From Intrasporangiaceae bacterium (GTDB lineage: Bacteria; Actinomycetota; Actinomycetes; Actinomycetales; Dermatophilaceae), in contig JAAYSB010000041.1 of assembly GCA_012518475.1 (NCBI GenBank), forward strand, positions 1-9,590: a DNA stretch of 9,590 bases. The letters are read 5' to 3'. Both the position numbers and the translations under genes were made by a program. Under the pieces are notes generated by a model that made no database searches, had not been told where the DNA came from, and was given only the letters and a program-made list of their open reading frames with translations. Below, piece after piece: positions 1 to 5,341 of this stretch (position 1 is the first letter of the stretch; each line of letters starts with the position of its first letter).

Positions 1-699
1 GTCGAGATCAACGGCACCCGCTATGACGACCCCGTCGCCCTCGTCCATGAGGCCAACGCGATCGGTGGCCGGCACGGCCTCGGCATGTCGGACCAGATCG
101 AGAACCGGATCATCGAGGCCAAGTCTCGTGGGATCTACGAGGCACCCGGCATGGCCCTGCTGTGGATCGTCTATGAGCGCCTCGTCAACGCGATCCACAA
201 CGAGGACACCATCGCGAACTACCACGCCGAGGGCCGCCGGCTCGGTCGCCTCCTCTACGAGGGTCGTTGGCTCGATCCCCAGGCGTTGATGATGCGCGAG
301 TCGATCCAGCGGTGGATCGCCTCGGTCGTCACCGGTGAGGTGACGCTGCGGCTGCGCCGCGGCGAGGACTACTCGATCATCAACACCTCGGGGCCGGCGT
401 TCTCCTACCAGCCGGAGAAGCTGTCGATGGAGCGGACCGAGAGCGCAGCCTTCGGCCCCGCCGACCGGATCGGGCAGCTGACGATGCGCAACCTCGACAT
501 CGCCGACACGCGCGACAAGCTCGAGCTCTATGCCAAGCAGCCTCTCAACGAGGGTCAGGTGCTCGTCGAGAACGGCATCCTGCTCGGCGCTCTACCCCCG
601 GGCGGACGCGAGCTCATCATCGAGGACCCGGAGGGCGAGGAGCTCTCCGAGGAGGAGAAGGCGGTCGTCTTCGTCGACGCCGAGCTGGGGCACGACTGA
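1..699 (+). CDS. argG: Argininosuccinate synthase, C-terminal part (partial at 5' edge)
   Basis: The reading frame is open from base 1 and ends at TGA 697-699, giving 232 residues of the C-terminal half. ArgG joins citrulline and aspartate with ATP to give argininosuccinate, the penultimate step of cytosolic arginine synthesis. The visible sequence carries family blocks: a GRHGLGMSDQIENR stretch, SRGIYEAPGMALL, HNEDTIANYHAEGRRLGRLLYEGRW, TGEVTLRLRRGEDYSI and DRIGQLTMRNLDIADTRDKL. The wording matches the longer E. coli-type ArgG subfamily rather than the shorter type common in Gram-positives (recognised from memory). The C-terminal tail, about the last 40 residues, is acidic and looks lineage-specific. 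No other arginine gene is visible downstream, so the gene appears to stand apart from the lipid operon. The N-terminal ATP-binding part lies outside the window. Confidence 0.96.
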   Translation, partial: VEINGTRYDDPVALVHEANAIGGRHGLGMSDQIENRIIEAKSRGIYEAPGMALLWIVYERLVNAIHNEDTIANYHAEGRRLGRLLYEGRWLDPQALMMRESIQRWIASVVTGEVTLRLRRGEDYSIINTSGPAFSYQPEKLSMERTESAAFGPADRIGQLTMRNLDIADTRDKLELYAKQPLNEGQVLVENGILLGALPPGGRELIIEDPEGEELSEEEKAVVFVDAELGHD

Positions 700-743
700 G
701 CCGGTCGGCGAACGCAGGCACTGCGCGGACGCTCAACCGTGAC

Positions 744-749
744 TAGGGT
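744..749 (+). promoter_or_regulatory. Putative -10 hexamer (TAGGGT) of a leaderless promoter
   Basis: TAGGGT fits the actinobacterial TAnnnT -10 pattern and ends six bases before the ATG at 756, so transcription would start at or next to the start codon. No Shine-Dalgarno sequence is present before that ATG, which supports a leaderless message. No convincing -35 box is visible. Confidence 0.45.
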
Positions 750-755
750 GGCTGC

Positions 756-1070
756 ATGACCGTCCACCCCAGTCAGCCGCCCCCCGAGGACCCGCACGAG
801 GGGTCCGAGGACGATCCGCGTCGTGAGCTGGACCCGCTGGACGAGGCCGCTGCCATCCCACCCCGGCGGTATGAGCCGACGGAGGTCGACCGTCCCGTCT
901 CAGGTGAGGCCGTCCCGTCGACGATGGACCGGGTCACCGCAGCGAGCGTGCCTCTCGCTGTCGGTGTGTTCATGATTCTCGGCTTCACCACGGGGATGTG
1001 GTACGTCGCCTGGGTCGTCTTCCTCATCCCTGCGGCCCTCAAGGCGTGGAACCGCCCGAACGAGGACTGA
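756..1070 (+). CDS. Small two-helix membrane protein of unknown function
   Basis: This 104-residue protein is not a family I can name. Residues 1-57 are polar, acidic and rich in proline (several D/E-P runs), so probably disordered. Residues about 62-79 and 81-97 are two hydrophobic segments separated by a short TTGM turn, followed by a short charged tail (KAWNRPNED). The likely topology is a hairpin with both ends on the same side, probably cytosolic. The start is ATG 756; there is no ribosome binding site, but a -10-like hexamer lies six bases upstream, so a leaderless message is likely. It sits alone between argG and the fasR-type regulator, with 56 and 110 bp gaps. Its start-to-stop frame, its coding-like composition and its membrane segments make it a credible real gene. 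Confidence 0.8.
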   Translation: MTVHPSQPPPEDPHEGSEDDPRRELDPLDEAAAIPPRRYEPTEVDRPVSGEAVPSTMDRVTAASVPLAVGVFMILGFTTGMWYVAWVVFLIPAALKAWNRPNED

Positions 1071-1082
1071 CCTCGTTCTGCC

Positions 1083-1094
1083 CGCGTCGACGCG
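1083..1094. repeat. 12-bp perfect palindrome CGCGTCGACGCG between genes
   Basis: The sequence is its own reverse complement and lies 13 bp after the stop of the small membrane protein gene. It could form part of a weak transcription end or a protein site. No T-tract follows, so a role is not shown. Confidence 0.35.
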
Positions 1095-1096
1095 TG

Positions 1097-1104
1097 GGTA
1101 TGCG
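1097..1104 (+). repeat. Copy of the recurring octamer GGTATGCG
   Basis: Intergenic copy of an octamer seen five times in the window on either strand. It lies within GGGT-ATGCG-ACCC, a short inverted repeat. Function unknown. Confidence 0.4.
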
Positions 1105-1168
1105 ACCCTTCAGCGGCCCGCGAACCGGCGCCACCCGTTCAGCAATGGGGTTGTGGAAGACATACAAC

Positions 1169-1174
1169 TAGTCT
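1169..1174 (+). promoter_or_regulatory. Putative -10 hexamer (TAGTCT) of the fasR-type gene
   Basis: TAGTCT fits TAnnnT and ends six bases before ATG 1181. No Shine-Dalgarno sequence stands in front of this ATG, so a leaderless transcript is likely. The nearest TTG-like -35 (TTGTGG, 1151-1156) leaves a spacer of only 12 bases, which is too short, so the -35 is unassigned. Confidence 0.45.
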
Positions 1175-1180
1175 GACGGC

Positions 1181-2374
1181 ATGCCCTCCCCCGCGACCCG
1201 CGTCTCGAACCGGTCCCGCGAGCGGATCGCGCGCGCCGGCGGCGACCTCGCGACGACCGCGGCCCAGGAGATGGAGGCGGCCCACGAGTGGTACCGCCAG
1301 CTCTCCGCCGAGGACCGGTCCTGGGTCGGCCTGGTGGCCCAGTCGGGCATCGCCGCGTTCCTCGGCTGGCTCGGGAGCGAAGGCCAGGACCGGCCGGGTA
1401 CGACGGACGTGTTCGGGACCGCGCCGCAGGAGCTGACCCGCTCGATCAGCCTCAAGCAGACCCTCGACCTCATCCGCACCGTCGTGGCCGTCGTCGAGCG
1501 CGAGGTCGACGGCCTGGTCAGCGCCAAGGACCGCCGAGCCGTGCACGAGGCGGTTCTCGTGTACTCCCGGGAGATCGCGTTCGCCGCAGCCGAGGTCTAT
1601 GCCGCAGCCGCCGAGGTGCGCGGCGCCTGGGAGGCCCGCCTGGAGAGCCTTGTGGTCGACTCCGTCCTGCGTGGCGAGGCGGACGAGGCCATCCGCAGCC
1701 GCGCGGCCGCCCTGGGATGGGGGTCTGCGACCGAGGTGGCCGTCATCGTCGGGACGACTCCGCCCCGTGGCACAACGGGATTCGGTCCCGTAGAGAGTGT
1801 CCATCGACAGACGAATCGGCTCGGTCTCTCGGCCCTGGCGACGGTCCAGGGGCCACGTCTGATCTGCATCGTCGCCCAGGTCGAGGACGACATCGAGCTG
1901 GCTCGGGACCTGCTCGGGGTCTTCGGCGAGGGCCCCGTCGTCATCGGGCCGGTCGTACCGCACCTGTTCGCGGCAGGCCGCTCCGCCCGGGCGGCGATCT
2001 CCGGTCACACCGCCGCCCCCGCCTGGCCCGCTGCGCCACGGCCTGCCCGGGCCGACGACCTGCTCGCCGAGCGGGCGCTCATCGGGGACCTGCCGGCTCG
2101 GGCAGCCCTCGGAGACCGCATCGTCCGCCCCCTGCTCGACACGAGCGGCGGGCACCTGTTCGAGACCGCGACGACCTACCTCGACTCCGGGGGGAACCTC
2201 GAGGCCTCGGCCCGCGCGCTCTTCGTGCACGCCAACACGGTGCGCTACCGGCTGGGGCGGATCATCGACCTCACGGGTTACGACCTTACCGACCCGCACG
2301 ACGCCTTCACGCTACGGATCGCACTAGCGCTCTCACACCTGCCCCGCACCGTCCGTGCCCCCTCCGGCCTCTGA
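1181..2374 (+). CDS. fasR: FasR-type PucR/CdaR-family transcriptional regulator
   Basis: The 397-residue product has the layout of the PucR/CdaR group. It has an alpha-helical N-terminal region (about 1-150), a middle region resembling the CdaR GGDEF-like domain (about 155-270), and a C-terminal helix-turn-helix of the HTH_30/PucR type from about residue 333. That block reads YLDSGGNLEASARALFVHANTVRYRLGRI, with the NTVRYRL recognition helix, followed by LTGYDLTDPHDAFTLRIAL. In Streptomyces coelicolor a regulator of this class, FasR, lies directly upstream of fabD and activates the fab operon; the same gene order here is the main reason for the name. The palindrome at 2399-2419 is a plausible operator. 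ATG 1181 was chosen because nothing upstream fits better and a -10-like hexamer lies six bases before it. This is unrelated to the TetR-type FasR of mycobacteria and corynebacteria. Confidence 0.88.
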   Translation: MPSPATRVSNRSRERIARAGGDLATTAAQEMEAAHEWYRQLSAEDRSWVGLVAQSGIAAFLGWLGSEGQDRPGTTDVFGTAPQELTRSISLKQTLDLIRTVVAVVEREVDGLVSAKDRRAVHEAVLVYSREIAFAAAEVYAAAAEVRGAWEARLESLVVDSVLRGEADEAIRSRAAALGWGSATEVAVIVGTTPPRGTTGFGPVESVHRQTNRLGLSALATVQGPRLICIVAQVEDDIELARDLLGVFGEGPVVIGPVVPHLFAAGRSARAAISGHTAAPAWPAAPRPARADDLLAERALIGDLPARAALGDRIVRPLLDTSGGHLFETATTYLDSGGNLEASARALFVHANTVRYRLGRIIDLTGYDLTDPHDAFTLRIALALSHLPRTVRAPSGL

Positions 2375-2398
2375 CGCGGCGATCTCGCGCCCCAAGCC

Positions 2399-2419
2399 GT
2401 TTGGAGGAATCCTCCAAAC
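2399..2419. promoter_or_regulatory. 21-bp palindrome, candidate FasR operator
   Basis: Arms GTTTGGAGGA (2399-2408) and TCCTCCAAAC (2410-2419) are perfect 10-bp inverted copies around a single A at 2409. Such a compact centre suits a dimeric DNA-binding protein better than an RNA hairpin. The site ends 65 bp before the fabD start codon. If the message is leaderless, the site lies around -86 to -66, a common activator position. A fasR terminator is possible (stem with AAT loop, 25 bp after the stop), but no T-tract follows. Confidence 0.6.
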
Positions 2420-2444
2420 ATGGGCGCCATTGTTCGTGCCGTTC

Positions 2445-2463
2445 GGTCACGACAAGGTCACGA
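2445..2463 (+). repeat. Direct repeat GGTCACGA x2 with 11-bp period
   Basis: GGTCACGA occurs at 2445-2452 and again at 2456-2463, one helical turn apart, overlapping the candidate -35 of the fabD promoter. Such same-face direct repeats often bind activators. This is directly visible; the bound factor is unknown. Confidence 0.5.
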
Positions 2464-2478
2464 TTCAGGAGCGAATCT
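2449..2478 (+). promoter_or_regulatory. Candidate fabD operon promoter (leaderless)
   Basis: ACGACA at 2449-2454 keeps GACA of the TTGACA consensus. After an 18-bp spacer comes GAATCT at 2473-2478, which keeps only the second A and last T of the -10 consensus. The -10 ends six bases before GTG 2485. GGAGG (2479-2483) is one base from the GTG, too close to act as a normal ribosome binding site, which favours a leaderless start. Confidence 0.45.
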
Positions 2479-2484
2479 GGAGGG

Positions 2485-3663
2485 GTGCTTGTCATCGTCT
2501 GCCCGGGCCAAGGCTCCCAGAAGCCCGGCTTCCTCACCCCTTGGCTCGAGATCCCCGGAGTGCGTGAGCGTGCCGAGTGGCTCTCGACCGTCGCCGCGAT
2601 CGATCTGGTCGCCCACGGCACGACCTCCGACGAGGCGACCATCAAGGACACCGCCGTGGCCCAGCCGCTGCTCGTCATGTCCGGCCTGGTCTCCATGCTC
2701 ACCCTCTTCGAGCACCCCGCGGAGGGCTTCCGCCAGGTCGGCGCCGGTGCCGGCCACTCCGTCGGGGAGATCACCGCGGCCAGTGCTGCCGGAGTCATCT
2801 CCGCCGAGCAGGCCATGGTCTTCGTCCGGGAGCGCGGCAAGGCGATGGCGACAGCGAGCGCGGTAGCGCCGACCGGCATGAGCGCCGTCATGGGTGGCGA
2901 CCCGGACCAGGTGCTGGAGGTCCTCGACGGCCACGGGCTCACAGCGGCCAACACCAACGGCGCTGGACAGGTCGTCGCGGCCGGGACGATGGACCAGCTC
3001 GCGGCACTGACGGCGAGCCCCCCGGAGAAGGCCCGGGTCATCCCGCTCTCGGTCGCCGGAGCCTTCCACACCGAGCACATGGCACCCGCGGTCGACGTGC
3101 TCTCCGGCTATGCCAAGGCGATCTCCACCCACGACGCCCGCGTGCCCCTGATCTCCAACGCCGACGGTGCCGCCATCCACAGCGGACGAGAGGTGCTGCG
3201 GCGGCTCGTCTCCCAGGTGAGCAACCCGGTCCGCTGGGACCTGTGCATGCAGACTCTCAGGGACATGGGCGTCACCGGCATCATCGAGGTCCCGCCCGCG
3301 GGCACGCTGGTCAACCTCGCCAAGCGCGCGCTGCCCGGCGTCGAGACTCTCGCCCTGCGCACTCCGGCCGACCTCGAGAGGGCCCACGCCATGGTCCGCG
3401 AGCACAGCGAGGACCGGTCGAGCGGCGTCGAACCCGCGTGGCGCATGGTCATCTCCCCCGCCAAGGGGACTCTCACCCACAGCCGAGCCGGGGAGGGCAC
3501 CGTCGTCACAGCGGGTGACGTCATCGCGACCGTCTCCTCGCTTCGGGACACCTACGACGTCACCGCTCCGCACGGCGGCACGATCGTCGAGTGGCTCGCC
3601 GAGGACGGCGACCCCGTCTCCCCCGGCCAGCCCGTCCTGCGGCTCCACCCGGAAGGTGCCTGA
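2485..3663 (+). CDS. fabD: Malonyl-CoA:ACP malonyltransferase with C-terminal biotinyl/lipoyl-like domain
   Basis: FabD transfers malonyl from CoA to acyl carrier protein in the cytosol, supplying the extender unit for FAS-II. The 392-residue product has the family signature: GQGSQ at 8-12, the GHSVGE nucleophile elbow with Ser92, Arg117 for the malonyl carboxylate, the AFHTEHM catalytic His195, and NPVRW near residue 250 (Gln250 in E. coli is Arg here, as I recall for other actinobacteria). GTG 2485 is chosen because the product then starts MLVIVCPGQG like Streptomyces FabD. Usual FabD length is about 310 residues. Here residues about 319-390 form an extra domain with the two-half GxV..G..V..G biotinyl/lipoyl pattern, but Arg354 (CGG, 3544-3546) stands where the modified lysine would be. 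fabH follows one base after the stop. Confidence 0.95.
   Translation: MLVIVCPGQGSQKPGFLTPWLEIPGVRERAEWLSTVAAIDLVAHGTTSDEATIKDTAVAQPLLVMSGLVSMLTLFEHPAEGFRQVGAGAGHSVGEITAASAAGVISAEQAMVFVRERGKAMATASAVAPTGMSAVMGGDPDQVLEVLDGHGLTAANTNGAGQVVAAGTMDQLAALTASPPEKARVIPLSVAGAFHTEHMAPAVDVLSGYAKAISTHDARVPLISNADGAAIHSGREVLRRLVSQVSNPVRWDLCMQTLRDMGVTGIIEVPPAGTLVNLAKRALPGVETLALRTPADLERAHAMVREHSEDRSSGVEPAWRMVISPAKGTLTHSRAGEGTVVTAGDVIATVSSLRDTYDVTAPHGGTIVEWLAEDGDPVSPGQPVLRLHPEGA
3439..3654 (+). other. Pseudo-biotinyl/lipoyl domain fused to FabD
   Basis: This is FabD residues 319-390. The first half reads VISPAKGTLTHSRAGEGTVV followed by TAGDVIATV; the second reads DVTAPHGGTIVEWLAEDGD then PVSPGQPVLRL. It resembles the C-terminal part of biotin carboxyl carrier domains (xAPxxGxVxEwLvxeGdxVxxGQpLxxL). 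The hairpin between the halves is SSLRDTYDV instead of the (E)AMKM- or DKA-type lysine motif, so covalent biotin or lipoate is not expected. The fold call rests on pattern only. Confidence 0.75.
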
Positions 3664-3664
3664 C

Positions 3665-4726
3665 ATGCCACTGCGCCGCAAGAAGTCCGTCCCGGCTCCC
3701 CCGACCGGCCCCCAGCCCAAGGGCACGGGAACGCTCGCAACCCTCCCCGGCAACCGGCACGCCGCGATCCTGGGCGTCGGCGGCTACCGGCCCGAGCGTG
3801 TCGTCGACAACAACGAGATCTGTGAGGTCCTCGACAGCTCGGACCAGTGGATCCGGGAACGCTCCGGCATCGTCACGCGGCACATCGCGGCCAAGGACGG
3901 CGAGAGCGTCATCGACATGTCCGAGGCCGCCGCCCGCGGCGCGATCGAGATGGCCGGCATCGACCCCGAGCAGATCGGCTGCATCATCATCGCCACGGTC
4001 TCCCACCCCTACCAGACCCCTGCCGCCGCACCGCTGCTCGCGGTCCGGATCGGCGCGGACACCGCAGCGGCCTTCGACATCTCCGCCGCCTGCGCCGGGT
4101 ACTGCCACGGCATCACCCTCGCCAGCGACATGGTGCGTGCAGGGACAGTCGACTACGCCCTCGTCGTCGGCGTCGAGCGCCTGTCCGACTTCACCGACCC
4201 CACCGACCGAGGGACCGCGTTCATCTTCGCCGACGGCGCCGGTGCTGCGGTCGTCGGGAAGTCCGACACCGAGGGCATCGGCCCGACGATCTGGGGCTCG
4301 GACGGCAAGCACTGGGACGTCATCGCCCAGCGCGACAGCTGGATCGATGTCCGCGAGCAGGATCTCGGGTGGCCGACGATCGTCATGCAGGGCCAGACCG
4401 TCTTCCGCTGGGCCGTCTGGGGCATGGCGCCCGTGGCCAAGCGGGCGCTCGACGCAGCCGGGGTCACCGTCGACGACCTCGACGCCTTCATCCCGCACCA
4501 GGCGAACATGCGGATCATCGACGCGATGGCCAAGCAGCTCAAGCTGCCCGACGACGTCGTCATCGCGCGCGACATCGCCACAACGGGCAACACCTCCGCC
4601 GCCTCCGTCCCCCTCGCGACCGAGCGACTTCTGCGCGAGGGTGAGGCACCGCGCGGTGGGCTCGCCCTGCAGCTCGGCTTCGGCGCCGGCCTGTCGTACG
4701 CGGCTCAGGTGATCCGCCTCCCCTGA
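3665..4726 (+). CDS. fabH: Beta-ketoacyl-ACP synthase III
   Basis: FabH starts FAS-II by condensing an acyl-CoA primer with malonyl-ACP. In actinobacteria it often takes branched primers; that substrate choice is inferred, not visible. The 353-residue product has the full Cys-His-Asn triad: Cys143 in DISAACAGYCHG, His278 in FIPHQAN, and Asn309 in TTGNTSAAS. It also has the family start AILGVGGYRPERVV and the glycine-rich GFGAGLSYAAQV end. ATG 3665 lies one base after the fabD stop, with GGAAGG at 3651-3656 as ribosome binding site eight bases upstream; translation is probably coupled to fabD. The first 30 or so residues are a basic, proline-rich extension (MPLRRKKSVPAPPTGPQP) longer than I recall for Streptomyces FabH; no signal peptide is seen. 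A frame extending further upstream inside fabD is not used. Confidence 0.96.
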   Translation: MPLRRKKSVPAPPTGPQPKGTGTLATLPGNRHAAILGVGGYRPERVVDNNEICEVLDSSDQWIRERSGIVTRHIAAKDGESVIDMSEAAARGAIEMAGIDPEQIGCIIIATVSHPYQTPAAAPLLAVRIGADTAAAFDISAACAGYCHGITLASDMVRAGTVDYALVVGVERLSDFTDPTDRGTAFIFADGAGAAVVGKSDTEGIGPTIWGSDGKHWDVIAQRDSWIDVREQDLGWPTIVMQGQTVFRWAVWGMAPVAKRALDAAGVTVDDLDAFIPHQANMRIIDAMAKQLKLPDDVVIARDIATTGNTSAASVPLATERLLREGEAPRGGLALQLGFGAGLSYAAQVIRLP

Positions 4727-4745
4727 CCACCGGCCTGGCCGACGC

Positions 4746-4772
4746 GGTATGCGGCGGTGAAGACCGCATACC
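4746..4772 (+). terminator. 9-bp hairpin after fabH (attenuator, partial terminator or processing site)
   Basis: GGTATGCGG (4746-4754) pairs perfectly with CCGCATACC (4764-4772) around the 9-base loop CGGTGAAGA. It lies 20 bases after the fabH stop. No T-run follows, so it may slow or process the transcript rather than end it; acpP downstream still needs expression. Both arms carry the octamer seen elsewhere in the window. Confidence 0.5.
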
Positions 4773-4872
4773 CCATCCGCTTTCCCGAGATCCGACCAAC
4801 CGACCGCAGTACCGAAAACCGGGCACCTGCCCACCACCAAGTAGAAACCCACATGAAGAAGGAGCGACACCC

Positions 4873-5118
4873 ATGGCTATGACCGAGCAGGAGATCCTCG
4901 CCGGACTCGCTGAGATCGTCAACGAGGAGACCGGTCTCGACGCCGAGTCCGTGCAGCTCGACAAGTCCTTCACCGACGACCTCGACATCGACTCGCTGTC
5001 GATGATGACCATCGTCGTCAACGCCGAGGACCGCTTCGGCGTGCGCATCCCCGACGAGGAGGTCAAGAACCTCGCGACCGTCGGCGACGCGGTCAACTAC
5101 ATCGCCGGCAACCAGAGC
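4873..5118 (+). CDS. acpP: Acyl carrier protein; domain end marked, no in-frame stop until 6015
   Basis: ACP carries growing acyl chains on 4'-phosphopantetheine for FAS-II. Residues 1-82 form a complete ACP: the start MAMTEQEILAGLAEIVNEETGL, the DLDIDSLSMM modification site with Ser41, and the helix III-IV block RIPDEEVKNLATVGDAVNYIAGNQ. ATG 4873 is preceded by AAGGAG (4859-4864), eight bases upstream. FAS-II ACPs normally stop within one to three codons of this point. Here the frame runs on through non-ACP-like, Arg/Pro/Ser-rich sequence to 6013-6015, overlapping 674 bases of fabF. I mark the end at the last domain residue. Likely explanations are a lost base in the stop codon (real mutation or assembly error) or a genuine tail. 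An automatic annotation might give 4873-6015, call it a pseudogene, or miss it. ATG at codon 3 is an alternative start. Confidence 0.85.
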
Positions 5119-5137
5119 TGCCCCTCAGCGGGGCGGC
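5117..5137 (+). other. 8-bp hairpin at the end of the ACP domain (structure A)
   Basis: GCTGCCCC (5117-5124) pairs with GGGGCGGC (5130-5137), one T-G wobble, around the loop TCAGC. It sits exactly where an acpP stop is expected. It could stabilise or process the acpP message, or be a weak transcription stop. No T-tract is present. Confidence 0.45.
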
Positions 5138-5183
5138 CGGCACGACGCGTCGACCACCGGTCGGCACCGCCGTCCGGCCGCCC
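5131..5183 (+). other. 10-bp stem competing with the preceding hairpin (structure B)
   Basis: GGGCGGCCGG (5131-5140) is the exact inverse complement of CCGGCCGCCC (5174-5183), with a 33-base loop that itself contains the palindrome CGACGCGTCG (5143-5152). The 5' arm uses bases 5131-5137 of structure A, so the two cannot form together. This resembles attenuator or switch layouts, but it may be chance in GC-rich DNA. Confidence 0.35.
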
Positions 5184-5341
5184 GCAAAGCACCTCGACCT
5201 CTCATCACTCTCGATCCCTCATCCGGATCTCGGGCCTCTCACCAGGCACCGCAGCAGCACCGCATCAGTTCCACAGCACAGCCTGGCCGGACCGAGGAGC
5301 TCGACCGGCCGGTCCACCAGTCTCTTACGAGGAGCACGAAC

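Noticed and set aside
1139..2299. Minus-strand open frame opposite fasR (386 residues)
   Set aside because: Antisense shadow; the + strand product has a clear PucR-type helix-turn-helix.
1288..3663. Very long open frame (791 residues) running from inside fasR into fabD
   Set aside because: Only the part from GTG 2485 matches FabD. The upstream part is an Arg/Pro-rich shadow of fasR in another frame.
3515..3664. Upstream extension of the fabH frame inside fabD
   Set aside because: ATG 3665 has a good ribosome binding site and the upstream residues are a shadow of the FabD C-terminal domain.
2458..3753. Long minus-strand open frame opposite fabD
   Set aside because: It has no recognisable family and its composition is typical of an antisense shadow in GC-rich DNA; fabD is certain.
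3560..4870. Long minus-strand open frame opposite fabH
   Set aside because: Antisense shadow of fabH, which has a full catalytic triad.
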